A DNA stretch of 21,325 bases from JBBTTS01 sp038064135 (GCA_038064135.1 JBBTTS010000038.1:1-21325), one strand, 5' to 3'; shown: positions 6,537 to 15,005, numbered from the stretch's first letter. A program made the numbers and translations. Notes: generated by a model not told the origin, from the sequence alone.

Positions 6537-7236
6537 ATGGGAAACTATCAAAAGGCAAAAAGGCGCCAACGACGCCAAACGTGCCGCAGTTTTTACTAAA
6601 CTTGGTAATTTGATTGCCGTTGCCGCTAGGAGCGGAACTGACCCAACGACTAATACGGCACTAGCAATGGTGATTGAAAAAGCCAAAGCATCTAACATGC
6701 CGATGAGTAATATCGAGCGAGCCATCCAGCGTGTCGCCGATAAATCTGCCGCTGCAGTCGAAGAAGTACTCTACGAAGGCTACGGACCGGGGGGTGTTGG
6801 CGTCTTAGTAGAGTGCGCTACTGACAATACTAACCGCACTTACCCCGAAGTTAAATTGGCATTTAGTAAGTCCGGCGGTAGCATTGCCGAAAAGGGCAGT
6901 GTGGCATTTCAGTTTAGTCGTAAGGGTCAGATTCGTATTAAAGGAAGCGGCGAAGATCTGCTACTGAGCGTACTAGATGCGGGTGCCGAAGACGCAGTCG
7001 AGGAAAACGGGGAAATGATAGTTTACACCGCACCCACAGAACTGGCCAAAGTCCGAAGTGCTTTAACGCAAATCGGTGTTGATTTAATTGAAGCCGAACT
7101 TACCTTTGTCCCAAATACGACTGTCGAAATTACTGATGCCAATACAGCACAAAAAGTCATGAATTTAATGGATCGACTCGACGATCTTGATGACGTTACA
7201 AACACTTACACAAACTTCGACATCAAGGAATATTAG
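6520..7236 (+). CDS. yebC: YebC/PmpR/TACO1 family protein
   Basis: At 238 aa it has the family's universal N-terminus MSGHSKW, which fixes the start at the ATG at 6520; the frame is open further upstream but inside comEC. Other signatures are IKRQKGANDAKRAAVFTKL, YEGYGPGG (near residue 83), and AFSKSGGS followed by GSVAF. The family was first described as DNA-binding regulators. Newer work on YebC and mitochondrial TACO1 points to a translation role at proline stretches. Its place directly before ruvC is widespread in bacteria. The start overlaps comEC by 17 nt and the stop overlaps the ruvC GTG by 1 nt. Confidence 0.95.
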   Translation: MSGHSKWETIKRQKGANDAKRAAVFTKLGNLIAVAARSGTDPTTNTALAMVIEKAKASNMPMSNIERAIQRVADKSAAAVEEVLYEGYGPGGVGVLVECATDNTNRTYPEVKLAFSKSGGSIAEKGSVAFQFSRKGQIRIKGSGEDLLLSVLDAGAEDAVEENGEMIVYTAPTELAKVRSALTQIGVDLIEAELTFVPNTTVEITDANTAQKVMNLMDRLDDLDDVTNTYTNFDIKEY

Positions 7237-7706
7237 TGAGAATTATTGGGATTGATCCGGGTACTGGAATTGTCGGGTTTGGTGTGATTGAAATTGGCAA
7301 AAAACCAACTCTGGTTGACGCAGGTGTGATAAGAACACACAAAGATCAACAAACGGCAGAGCGTTTGGCCGAAATTTACGCAGGACTAAACGAAATCATT
7401 GCCCAAAACAGACCAGATTTTGCCAGTGTCGAAAAACTTTTCTTTGCCCAAAATGTCACAACTGCCATGACCGTCAGCCAAGCTCGCGGTGTAATATTAC
7501 TAGCCTTGCATGAGGCAGGTGTACCGATTTTTGAGTATACACCACTACAAATAAAAATGGCCACGGTTGGCTACGGTCGGGCTACAAAAGCTCAAATACA
7601 AGAGATGGTACGCGTTCAACTTGGTTTAGCCGAAATACCCAAACCAGATGATTGTGCTGACGCACTGGCTGCCGCCCTAACACACTCTGGTACAATAATG
7701 CCATGA
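7236..7706 (+). CDS. ruvC: RuvC Holliday junction resolvase
   Basis: This 156-aa protein begins with GTG, sharing one base with the yebC TAG; AAGGAA lies about 7 nt upstream. It shows the RNase-H-like active site: Asp7 in IGIDPGTG, Glu66 in VEKLFF, and Asp138/139 plus Asp142 near the end in KPDDCADALA. It cleaves Holliday junctions symmetrically after RuvAB branch migration. Length is slightly below E. coli RuvC (173 aa), from a shortened C-terminus. It overlaps ruvA by 4 nt. Confidence 0.96.
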   Translation: MRIIGIDPGTGIVGFGVIEIGKKPTLVDAGVIRTHKDQQTAERLAEIYAGLNEIIAQNRPDFASVEKLFFAQNVTTAMTVSQARGVILLALHEAGVPIFEYTPLQIKMATVGYGRATKAQIQEMVRVQLGLAEIPKPDDCADALAAALTHSGTIMP

Positions 7707-8284
7707 TTGCAAAATTGGCGGGTAAGGTACTGGAGCATGACGGCGACCAAACTATAGTAGACGTTGGCGGCGTTGGTTACGGTGTGTTTTTAAATAGCGA
7801 AGATCAAGGTAGGGCACAAATCGGTTCCGATTTACTTTTATACATTCATGAAAATATTCGAGAAAACGGCCATGACCTGTATGGCTTTACAAACAAAACT
7901 GCCCAAAAATTGTTCGAGCTACTTTTGAGTGTTAATGGTGTTGGGCCAAAAGGGGCACTTGCTATAACAAATCTTGGTTCGGATGGTTCTCTGCGATCAG
8001 CAATCGCGGGTGGTGACGTAAAGTTTTTGACTGGCGCCAATGGTATAGGTAAGAAAGTGGCCGAAAGAATTGTTGTGGACTTAAAAAATAAAGTAGGGCT
8101 AGTTAGCGGCGATGATGCCACTGGATTTTTGAAAGATTTACCAGAAAATAGCCAAGACGAAGCCTTGCAAGCTTTAACAACTCTGGGCTTTTCGCCGGCC
8201 GATGCAGCAAGTGCACTTCGAGGCATTGACCCTTCTTTGTCCAGTGAACAACGAATCAAGTTGGCTCTAAAAGGCGGTATATAA
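7703..8284 (+). CDS. ruvA: RuvA Holliday junction-binding protein
   Basis: This 193-aa protein has an N-terminal OB domain (MIAKLAGKVL, then VGGVGYGV). Two helix-hairpin-helix motifs follow: LLSVNGVGPKGALAI near 74-88 and LTGANGIGKKVAERIV near 109-124. A C-terminal three-helix domain (about 150-193) contacts RuvB in known structures. RuvA tetramers hold the junction in a square-planar state. ATGA overlap with ruvC and 1-nt overlap with ruvB indicate translational coupling in a ruvCAB unit. Confidence 0.96.
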   Translation: MIAKLAGKVLEHDGDQTIVDVGGVGYGVFLNSEDQGRAQIGSDLLLYIHENIRENGHDLYGFTNKTAQKLFELLLSVNGVGPKGALAITNLGSDGSLRSAIAGGDVKFLTGANGIGKKVAERIVVDLKNKVGLVSGDDATGFLKDLPENSQDEALQALTTLGFSPADAASALRGIDPSLSSEQRIKLALKGGI

Positions 8285-9315
8285 TGGCCGTTGAGCGAAT
8301 AATTAATACTGCTGCCGATTTAAACAATGATGAAGATGAGCAGTTCGAGCAAAGTTTAAGGCCAAAGAAATTTAAAGAATATATTGGTCAAGACCGCGTT
8401 AAAAAAAATTTACAATTGGCAATAGATGCCGCTAAAAAACGTAGTGAACCAATTGATCACGTGTTGCTTTTTGGGCCACCAGGACTTGGTAAAACAACTC
8501 TAGCCACGGTAATTGCCAATGAAATGGGAGCACAAATCCGCGTAACTAGTGGCCCTGCTATCGACCGCGCCGCCGACCTGGCCAGCTTGCTAACTAATTT
8601 ACAAGACGGGGATGTTTTGTTTATCGATGAAATCCATCGCCTGAACCGTTCGGTAGAAGAAGTGCTATATAGCGCTATGGAAGATTTTGCTATCGATATA
8701 ATGCTGGGAAAAGGTCCTAGTGCTCGTAGCCTTCGACTAGATATACCAAAATTTACCCTTATTGGTGCTACTACTCGAACAGGATCTTTAGCGGCTCCAC
8801 TGCGCGATAGGTTTGGGCACATTCACCGTCTAGAATTTTACAGCCCAGGCGAAATTGCTAAAATTATTGATAGATCGGCTAAAATTTTAAAAACCAAAAT
8901 TGCCAAAGAAGCAGCAACAACTTTGTCAACAAGAGCACGTTTGACCCCACGAATCGCTAATCGGTTACTGAAACGAGTACGCGATTATGCCGATGTAAAC
9001 GGCGACGGAATTATCGATTCGAGTATAACCACCAAAGCATTAGACTTATTAGAAATTGACGAGCTTGGGCTAGACCCATCCGACAGAATGCTTCTAGAAA
9101 CAATTATCGACAATCACGCTGGCGGGCCAGTAGGATTGAATACGCTCGCAGCACTTTTGGGTGACGAAGCGACAACAATTGAGGATTTTTACGAACCATA
9201 CTTGATGCAAATAGGTTTAATCGAACGGACACCACGTGGCCGAAAAGTTTCGCCGAAGGCCTATAAACACCTTGGTAAAAAAAAGAAACCTGATAGCCAA
9301 GCTTCGCTGCTATAA
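8284..9315 (+). CDS. ruvB: RuvB branch-migration AAA+ ATPase
   Basis: At 343 aa it has full family length. Walker A GPPGLGKTT is at 64-72, Walker B FIDEIH at 113-118, sensor 1 GATT at 161-164 and the arginine finger Arg174 in LRDRFG. The C-terminal winged-helix domain includes GGPVGLNTLAALL and the DNA-contact block RTPRGRKVSP. AAAGGCGG before the ATG serves as ribosome binding site. Hexamers drive DNA through the RuvA-bound junction. The last bases of the gene overlap an extended -10 element for the next gene. Confidence 0.97.
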   Translation: MAVERIINTAADLNNDEDEQFEQSLRPKKFKEYIGQDRVKKNLQLAIDAAKKRSEPIDHVLLFGPPGLGKTTLATVIANEMGAQIRVTSGPAIDRAADLASLLTNLQDGDVLFIDEIHRLNRSVEEVLYSAMEDFAIDIMLGKGPSARSLRLDIPKFTLIGATTRTGSLAAPLRDRFGHIHRLEFYSPGEIAKIIDRSAKILKTKIAKEAATTLSTRARLTPRIANRLLKRVRDYADVNGDGIIDSSITTKALDLLEIDELGLDPSDRMLLETIIDNHAGGPVGLNTLAALLGDEATTIEDFYEPYLMQIGLIERTPRGRKVSPKAYKHLGKKKKPDSQASLL

Positions 9316-9316
9316 T
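9308..9316 (+). promoter_or_regulatory. Extended -10 element (TGCTATAAT) before the PH-domain gene
   Basis: TGC followed by a perfect TATAAT overlaps the ruvB stop and ends 7 nt before the ATG at 9324. Transcription would therefore start on or beside the start codon. There is no clear -35 and no ribosome binding site, which fits a leaderless mRNA. Confidence 0.5.
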
Positions 9317-9323
9317 ATCTTGG

Positions 9324-9908
9324 ATGGAAGAAGCAAAAATTTCGGCTGTTGGCCAAAGATATTTAAAACTAATCGAACTAGATACAAATGAAAAGGTGGT
9401 TTGCGAACTCCGCAAGCATCCCTTTGGTCTATTTTTAGTTTATTCAATCGGATTTATTGTTTCTTTGGCTTTAGTTCTGGCAACAATCTTTAGCGCACTG
9501 CTTTTTCGTAATGACCCACTAGAGCTTGGGGGTGGTGGTCAAAGCACGGTGGTCGTTGCGATAACTGTAGTGGGCATGATTTTGACATTTTTATCTTTAG
9601 TCATGACGGCAATCGGCGCGTTTTTGTACAAGAGTAACGTAGTGTTTGTGACTACCGACAAGGTGGCCCAGGTTCTGTACACAAGCATTTTTAATCGTAA
9701 AGTTTCGCAGTTGGTTTTAGGCGACGTACAAGATATCACAGTAGAGCAAAAAGGTCCGTTTGCGCGTATTTTTAATTTTGGAACTTTAGTAATCGAAACT
9801 GCTGGCGAGCAAAATAACTACGTATTTACTTATGCGCCCAATCCATACATTTGCTCGAAAATTATTAGCGCTGCTCACGAACAAAATATAGCCAGATTCG
9901 GTAATTAG
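9324..9908 (+). CDS. PH-domain (bPH2/YdbS-like) membrane protein
   Basis: This 194-aa protein has an N-terminal cytoplasmic stretch containing the ELRKHPFGLFL entry motif. Two membrane helices follow (about 37-62 and 77-100), with a Gly-rich loop between. A bacterial PH-like domain begins at VFVTTDKVAQVLYTSIFNRKVSQLVLGDVQDITVEQKG. The remainder (IFNFGTLVIETAGE) matches the usual strand order of bPH2. These proteins are widespread and poorly understood; YdbS/YdbT in Bacillus take part in bacteriocin resistance. It sits after ruvB and converges on the pilus locus with 6 nt between stops. Confidence 0.8.
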   Translation: MEEAKISAVGQRYLKLIELDTNEKVVCELRKHPFGLFLVYSIGFIVSLALVLATIFSALLFRNDPLELGGGGQSTVVVAITVVGMILTFLSLVMTAIGAFLYKSNVVFVTTDKVAQVLYTSIFNRKVSQLVLGDVQDITVEQKGPFARIFNFGTLVIETAGEQNNYVFTYAPNPYICSKIISAAHEQNIARFGN

Positions 9909-9914
9909 ATAAAT

Positions 9915-10214
9915 TTATTCGTCGAATGGGTTTTGACGGGCCTGATTAAAAATCGCTTTAACTTCCACGCTACGATCTTCCAAATTCAACATGGCGTCCA
10001 CGGCTTTTTGGTCAATCTTTGGCCGAGTTGCGCCTTTTAATTTTTCGGCAATTTGATCTTCGCTCGGCTCTATAGAAGTTAATTGGTTGATTCGAAATAC
10101 CATGAGCCCATAAACAAATAAAAATATTAAAATTACCGACAACAAGGAATAACGCATTAATGGTTTTAATTTTCGCAGTACATTTGGGTAGAGTTGTTTT
10201 ATGTCAAAGTTCAT
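9915..10214 (-). CDS. Small bitopic membrane protein in the pilP position of the pilus locus
   Basis: This 99-aa protein has a basic N-terminus, one membrane span (about 21-46) and an external tail with a charged helix, ending in QNPFDE. Its start overlaps the pilO stop by 4 nt, so it is the last gene of the pilMNO series. In classical type IV pilus operons pilP comes next. PilP is a lipoprotein, and this protein lacks a lipobox, so it is at most a positional analogue, perhaps binding the PilN/PilO periplasmic domains. No family was recognised. Confidence 0.65.
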   Translation of the reverse strand: MNFDIKQLYPNVLRKLKPLMRYSLLSVILIFLFVYGLMVFRINQLTSIEPSEDQIAEKLKGATRPKIDQKAVDAMLNLEDRSVEVKAIFNQARQNPFDE

Positions 10215-10843
10215 GGCTTTAAGTAAATTCCCACAGTTAATGTAAACGTCAATAGTGATCTGTTGGCATCATTGGGGTCGATAACAATTCCGCTAACCTG
10301 GGCGGTGCGACGGTTTTTTTCGAGCCGTTCCAAAAAGTCTACCAACTGGGCATAAGTTACAGGTTTAACTGGGTTGGAAACAATTGTAACGTCTAACTGA
10401 TATACTCCCGAAATTCCGCTTACAGGCACCACTTGACTAACTGGCGGGGCCGCAGGTGCTGGTGTTTCACTTTTTTCGGTGCTGGGTTTTGCAGTGGTCG
10501 TTTTTTGGCCCAGGTTTGAAGATGGGAAACTTATAGTTGTTAGGTCAACGTTAGCCTCGGCGGCAATTTGGCTGATTTGTTGAACGGCTTCTGCTTGATC
10601 TTTGTCTTTGGGCACGATCGACCTAGCTATTGATTCTAAATCTTTGTATTTTTCGAGGTCCTTTTTTGCCTGAAGTAGAGCAGTTTGCTGTTGTTCGAGT
10701 ACTTGATCAGACACTTTTAGCTCTACTAGTTCGGCCGACTTTTTCTTGAGCATACTATCGCCAAGAATTATTGCTCCTATGCCAAGTAAAAGTACTAATC
10801 CCAGCGCACCTAACAAAATATAAAACATGCGTTTACTGTTCAT
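10211..10843 (-). CDS. pilO: PilO-like pilus assembly protein
   Basis: This 210-aa protein has a short cytoplasmic start, one membrane helix (about 6-28), a predicted coiled coil (about 32-65, rich in Leu/Lys/Gln), a Pro/Ala/Thr linker (about 110-135) and a C-terminal alpha/beta domain (YAQLVDFLERLEKNRRTAQVSGIVI) of ferredoxin-like pattern. PilO pairs with PilN to align the inner-membrane platform of type IV pili. It overlaps pilN by 4 nt and the small downstream gene by 4 nt. Sequence conservation is weak in this family, so order and topology carry the call. Confidence 0.8.
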   Translation of the reverse strand: MNSKRMFYILLGALGLVLLLGIGAIILGDSMLKKKSAELVELKVSDQVLEQQQTALLQAKKDLEKYKDLESIARSIVPKDKDQAEAVQQISQIAAEANVDLTTISFPSSNLGQKTTTAKPSTEKSETPAPAAPPVSQVVPVSGISGVYQLDVTIVSNPVKPVTYAQLVDFLERLEKNRRTAQVSGIVIDPNDANRSLLTFTLTVGIYLKP

Positions 10844-11442
10844 TGTTTAACCTCGGTTTTTGGTGGGATAAGTAAAAATTGGTTACCAGTTGCGAATCTT
10901 GCCTTAAGTTGGATCTGGCAAGCGTAGCCAAATTGTGCCTGATTTTCAGGACTACAAGTAATGCTTACGATATCAACTTTGTCAAAAAGTTTGTTTTTAG
11001 GGTCTTCTAAATTCACCTGAATTTGGGTGGCTGTTTCGCGGTTGATAGCTAAAGCATTTAAGTCTAGCCCACCCTGCAATGAGGTTATTGTCAGTCCCGA
11101 CAAAGCTGTGCCGGTAGGCATCACTGTGCCCATGTTTTCGATTAACTTGCTAAATAAAACTTGTTTGGACAGCACCTGAGTAGATAATTTAAAGCTGTCG
11201 CTCATTTCTTGGACAGCTTTTTGGGTCTCCTCTAATTTTTGAACTTTAAGTTGTTCTTCTGCTCCGGCAATTCGACTTTTATAAGAATTTATCGTTACAT
11301 TCATAAATAATAATCCAAAAGCAGTCACCACAAATATTCCCGCGACACCTAATAATGACCCGGCTAGCCAGCGCAAAAGTCTGGTATTACGACGGCCATA
11401 TAATTTGGCTTGTTTTTCGTCGGGGGGTAGTAGATTAATCAT
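10840..11442 (-). CDS. pilN: PilN-like pilus assembly protein
   Basis: This 200-aa protein opens with MINLLPP, the conserved N-terminal PilN motif that binds a groove in PilM. A basic stretch and one membrane helix (about 24-50) follow, then a coiled-coil segment (about 55-80), then an extracytoplasmic alpha/beta domain with two Cys (in VSITCSPE and GYACQI) that could form a disulfide. It overlaps pilM and pilO by 4 nt on each side, consistent with stoichiometric co-translation of the PilMNO complex. Confidence 0.87.
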   Translation of the reverse strand: MINLLPPDEKQAKLYGRRNTRLLRWLAGSLLGVAGIFVVTAFGLLFMNVTINSYKSRIAGAEEQLKVQKLEETQKAVQEMSDSFKLSTQVLSKQVLFSKLIENMGTVMPTGTALSGLTITSLQGGLDLNALAINRETATQIQVNLEDPKNKLFDKVDIVSITCSPENQAQFGYACQIQLKARFATGNQFLLIPPKTEVKQ

Positions 11443-12503
11443 TTATATATCTCCGACGGATTCATTAAAGCAAGTCCAGCTACAGTAACATACAATGATT
11501 TTTCGATGGAATTTGGTGGCTGTAAATGATCAAATTTTAAGTGTTGCCAGGGGTCACACATACGAACCGGCAAACGTAAATTATTGGTCATAAAATCAGA
11601 AAGACCTGGCATGTTAGCGCCACCACCCATCGTGACAATTTGCCCAATTTTACGATCAGTCTCGCCGCGCTCTTCGTAATAACGGATCATTCGCTTAATT
11701 TCTTTTACGATTTGTTCTAATAACGAAGTCAGTGACTCTGTTATTTCTTTTTGCTTTTTGCTCACACCCATGCCGTATTTGGTTTTGATTATGTGCGCTT
11801 CAGCATTGCTAACTTTTAATTTCTTGGCAATTAGTTCGGTAAAACTATCGCCACCACCAAAAACAGTACCGGTTACGATTAAAGTTTTATCGTAAATCGT
11901 AACATCTGCAGAAATCGAGCCGAAATCAACCAGGATAGTTGGAATACTACTTTGTTCAGCTTGCACGAATAGTCTGCTAGCTGCTTCAATACTTGATTCA
12001 ACTGCTACTAAATCCAAACCGATCAATTTAGAAAAATCATGTATACCATCAACAATTTTTCTAGGTATTGCTACGGCTAGTAGTTCTAGTTCTTTTTCAT
12101 TTTTGGAAATAATTTGATAATCCAAATAAAGTTCATCAATTGGAACGGGAATATATTGTTCGGCTTCAAGACGAACTGCCTCGGCGACGTCCTTCGTTTC
12201 TAATATTGGCAACCGAATTGCCCTGGTAAAAGTTCTTGATGCCGGAGCTGCAATCGCGACGCGGTGTGAGCTGATATTGCCAATAATATTTTTAGTAAAT
12301 AAATCATGAGCGGATTGAGCCAGAGCTTCGGGGTCTTTTATAACACCATCAACAATCGAATTCGTATCGAAGCCAATAACACCGTAGCCTTGAACTATTC
12401 GTTTTTTGCCATGCCAACCAAGCTGCATGGCTTTTAAGCTCGAAAACCCAATGTCGAGCCCAAAAATCGGTTTATCTTTATAAAAATATGACTTGGTTTC
12501 CAT
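11439..12503 (-). CDS. pilM: PilM actin-like ATPase of the type IV pilus
   Basis: This 354-aa cytoplasmic protein has the actin-fold phosphate loops GLDIGFSSLKA (15-25) and ILVDFGSISADVTIYD (190-205) and the adenosine motif VTMGGGANMPG (290-300). PilM binds the N-terminal tail of PilN, encoded next, and couples the motor side to the platform. An AAAAGC-ACTA-GCTTTT mini-hairpin (12515-12530) and a GATAAT (12541-12536, minus) lie in the 78-nt gap upstream, so pilMNO may have its own promoter, although no -35 is clear. Confidence 0.92.
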   Translation of the reverse strand: METKSYFYKDKPIFGLDIGFSSLKAMQLGWHGKKRIVQGYGVIGFDTNSIVDGVIKDPEALAQSAHDLFTKNIIGNISSHRVAIAAPASRTFTRAIRLPILETKDVAEAVRLEAEQYIPVPIDELYLDYQIISKNEKELELLAVAIPRKIVDGIHDFSKLIGLDLVAVESSIEAASRLFVQAEQSSIPTILVDFGSISADVTIYDKTLIVTGTVFGGGDSFTELIAKKLKVSNAEAHIIKTKYGMGVSKKQKEITESLTSLLEQIVKEIKRMIRYYEERGETDRKIGQIVTMGGGANMPGLSDFMTNNLRLPVRMCDPWQHLKFDHLQPPNSIEKSLYVTVAGLALMNPSEIYK

Positions 12504-12581
12504 GCTTGCCCATTAAAAGCACTAGCTTTTCATCGATTATCATATCATATCTGTTTATTACTAGCGATGTTGATGTAGTCT

Positions 12582-13940
12582 TTAAAACGATCGGCGATAG
12601 CCGTCGATAATCCAATAAGTCGAACCGGTACCGATTGAAGTACCAAAAGTTATAGTACTACTATTTTTAAGTTCGACAGTCTGACCAACCAGTGCTCCAA
12701 TTTGCCCGCTATTAGCAATTTGCACCCTTGTCCATTTTGAATAAAAAATACTGTTAGGGCCTTCGGCTGAGTTGTCGAGTTTTACGGTTATGTCATTTCT
12801 AGAATTATATAAATCTACACCTGTTACATCGGCACAGTCGGGTGAACAACTGGCTCGGCTATAGTATGCAATTACCTGGAAGCCGGTACTACTACTATTT
12901 GAGACTAATTTGGCGGAATTACTAAACTCGGCGCCATCTGGATCGTCGACCATAATTGACGGTCTGGTTGTACCCAGCGAATTATCTACAATCATCTGTG
13001 TGGAATTTTTCATCTCAAACTCACCAGTGATCCAAACGTCTCCGAGAACAGTTACTATGCAGTTATTACTGACAGATACGTCGCCGGTAATTTTAGTATT
13101 GGCAGCCCAAGTTCGTGTTTGACTTCCATTGCAACTTGCGGCTGCTCCAGTAATTGTCGTTGCAACAGCAGCTTTTTGAGCATCTCGATCGTGAGGAGGT
13201 AAACTTTGAGCGCTTACACCAGAACTTGCTGTTAATCCCGGGTCGCTCATACCGGTGGTGGTAGTCTGATTATTAGCTTTTACGTCGCCATAAATATGAG
13301 CAGTATTATTAATTGTTATGGGTTGGCCATTTTCGCCCAGGCCACAAATTTGCGGGTAACTAGCGTTGGCGGGGTTAGGGCATGTTTGGTGGGCAACTTC
13401 AACGTTTACTGGGTTGCCACTTAGGCCAATCTGCGCTGTGTTAGAAAGGGTAATTTCGCCGTTCACTAAGACATCACCACCCACAACCTTGGCACTATTA
13501 GTCATTATTAAACCTCCAACACCACTGACAATACTAAATAGCCCCGTTGTGATTGATCTTAAATCTACTAATATTGTCACACTTGCTTCCGGCGTAATGG
13601 CCGTGGCTGGTCTATATGTACGACCAATCGAAGTTAGGGTTTTACTGTCGGCGTCAACATCTGTAACAGTAAGTTGATAAGTAGTTCTGACACCACTGGT
13701 ATTTTGAAGTTCAATCTCTCCACCGGTGCCAGTCCACGCGCCGTTAGCATTAATTTGCTGTAGGCCATAATCAATGCCTGCATCGGTCGCAAATTGCGCG
13801 TTGGTGTGACTTTTGTCTACATAAGCTAGGCGCAGGCTGGTGGTTGACAAGCTCATGTAGGTAGCAGCAATCATAATTAAAAACGGCAAAACTATAATTA
13901 CCGAAATTAATACCGAACCAGTTTGCGAAATTTTTTTCAT
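12582..13940 (-). CDS. PilX-like pilus protein with repetitive putative beta-helix
   Basis: This 452-aa protein starts with a basic leader and hydrophobic helix (about 8-32) of PilX type but lacks the Glu5 of ordinary prepilins. After an alpha/beta region (about 40-130) there are at least nine short segments built on Asn-Ser/Thr, such as TNSAKVVGGDV (147), SNTAQIG (167), NNTAHIYGDV (211), NTKITGDV (281), KNSTQ (311), SNSAKLV (340), ANSGQIG (409) and KNSSTITFG (425). This spacing suggests stacked beta-turns. Six Cys (187, 199, 270, 294, 365, 369) could make three disulfides. Together with the two minor prepilins it may form the pilus tip, possibly the adhesive part. Function is inferred. Confidence 0.72.
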   Translation of the reverse strand: MKKISQTGSVLISVIIVLPFLIMIAATYMSLSTTSLRLAYVDKSHTNAQFATDAGIDYGLQQINANGAWTGTGGEIELQNTSGVRTTYQLTVTDVDADSKTLTSIGRTYRPATAITPEASVTILVDLRSITTGLFSIVSGVGGLIMTNSAKVVGGDVLVNGEITLSNTAQIGLSGNPVNVEVAHQTCPNPANASYPQICGLGENGQPITINNTAHIYGDVKANNQTTTTGMSDPGLTASSGVSAQSLPPHDRDAQKAAVATTITGAAASCNGSQTRTWAANTKITGDVSVSNNCIVTVLGDVWITGEFEMKNSTQMIVDNSLGTTRPSIMVDDPDGAEFSNSAKLVSNSSSTGFQVIAYYSRASCSPDCADVTGVDLYNSRNDITVKLDNSAEGPNSIFYSKWTRVQIANSGQIGALVGQTVELKNSSTITFGTSIGTGSTYWIIDGYRRSF

Positions 13941-13941
13941 T

Positions 13942-14610
13942 TTAGAATGTATTCCTCAGGGTTACTCTAATATTATTATTTAACACTAGCGGATCACCAA
14001 ATGTGTCGCGCTGCATGGTTAAGTCGATTTTTACAGATCTTGCCAATAGTGCATTAGCTGTAGAAATGTCGTCCTGATCGTAAAGTGTAAAAATCATGTT
14101 GCTAACATTTTCGATAAGTTTTGTATCGGCTGGACAAGTTGTGCTAGCGCTAGCACTTGGGCATGAAGTCTTCTCGCTATTTCCTACAGCGCCTGTGTTG
14201 GCCAAGGTTCGTTTATATAATATTGTCCCAGATTTAAAATAGACAAACTCGTTGTTGTAAGGGCTGCCGGTAAGCGAATCTATAATATAGTTTCCGCTGG
14301 CGTCAGTAGCGGGCATGGCAATAATTATCACAAAATCGCTATTACTGGTATTCCAGCCACCACCTGGTCCGTTAGCATCACTAATACTATTGGTCTGGCG
14401 TACACCCGCACCATAACGCAATTCTTCTACAGTGGACCGAAGTAGATTTTGAGCGTCGGTTGTCATATCAACGATCGTATTATTTCGAGTAATTACTACA
14501 AAGTAGTTCATAAAGATAGCTAAAATACTGACCGAAATTATTCCCAGAAGGGTGATACTGACTATCAGTTCGGGAATGGTATAGCCCGATTGTTTAGTAT
14601 TGGCCGGCAC
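13942..14610 (-). CDS. Minor prepilin with N-methylation motif
   Basis: This 222-aa protein starts at GTG with GGAG about 7 nt upstream. The leader MPANTKQSG precedes YTIPELIVSITLL: processing after Gly9 leaves Tyr1 and Glu5, followed by the hydrophobic stem helix. The body is Asn/Thr/Ser-rich with a Cys pair (in TSCPSASASTTCPAD) suited to a disulfide loop. It resembles PilW/GspJ-type minor pilins in size and place. It overlaps the preceding prepilin gene by 17 nt and ends 1 nt before the PilX-like gene. Confidence 0.85.
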   Translation of the reverse strand: MPANTKQSGYTIPELIVSITLLGIISVSILAIFMNYFVVITRNNTIVDMTTDAQNLLRSTVEELRYGAGVRQTNSISDANGPGGGWNTSNSDFVIIIAMPATDASGNYIIDSLTGSPYNNEFVYFKSGTILYKRTLANTGAVGNSEKTSCPSASASTTCPADTKLIENVSNMIFTLYDQDDISTANALLARSVKIDLTMQRDTFGDPLVLNNNIRVTLRNTF

Positions 14611-14986
14611 CTAATTCTCCTACAAAAGTCTTATATACATGTGATTGAGTTTTGCCTTGTTCGTTATAGGTTATGGTTAGGGTAATTAACTTTATATCTA
14701 CAGCCTGGGCGCCTATGACTTGACTAGCGCTGCGGGGGGCGCTAAGCTCGCTTGGTAACTCGCTGGTAAGATCGGTTGTTCCGTCGGCTAATCCCAAAAA
14801 GCCAATACTTCTGAGTGATTCAACTTTGCTTTCGGCATAGGCATTAGCTAGTACTAAATCTCGGTTACGTTGGCTAATGTATAAATGCGAGGTAACAACG
14901 GCGTTCAGGGCTAGTATAAGTATAGTTGCCACCACCATAGAGACGATAAGTTCAACTATGGTATAGCCGTCTTCCACCCTTTTCAT
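14594..14986 (-). CDS. Minor prepilin, PilV/GspI-like
   Basis: This 130-aa protein has the very short leader MKRVEDG followed by YTIVELIVSMVVATILIL, giving Glu5 after cleavage. The rest is a short globular domain without Cys. Size and position before a PilW-like protein recall PilV/GspI. The ATG lies 10 nt after an extended -10 element and just past the pilA terminator, so this is likely the first gene of a minor-pilin transcript separate from pilA. Confidence 0.85.
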   Translation of the reverse strand: MKRVEDGYTIVELIVSMVVATILILALNAVVTSHLYISQRNRDLVLANAYAESKVESLRSIGFLGLADGTTDLTSELPSELSAPRSASQVIGAQAVDIKLITLTITYNEQGKTQSHVYKTFVGELGAGQY

Positions 14987-14996
14987 CTTAATTTAC

Positions 14997-15005
14997 AGTA
15001 TAGCA
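14997..15005 (-). promoter_or_regulatory. Extended -10 element (TGCTATACT) for the minor pilin genes
   Basis: On the minus strand TGC plus TATACT ends 10 nt before the ATG at 14986. A TTGCAC sits 19 bp further upstream inside the terminator stem, a poor -35. The resulting leader would be about 3-5 nt, too short for a ribosome binding site. Confidence 0.45.

Noticed and set aside
8457..8822. Long antisense frame in ruvB (and similar ones in ruvA, comEC, pilB)
   Set aside because: Shadow frames of strongly conserved genes; no start signals and low-complexity Ser/Arg/Pro-rich products.
12515..12530. AAAAGC-ACTA-GCTTTT hairpin as terminator of the PilX-like gene
   Set aside because: A 6-bp AT-rich stem with no proper U tract; too weak and too close to the pilM start to call.
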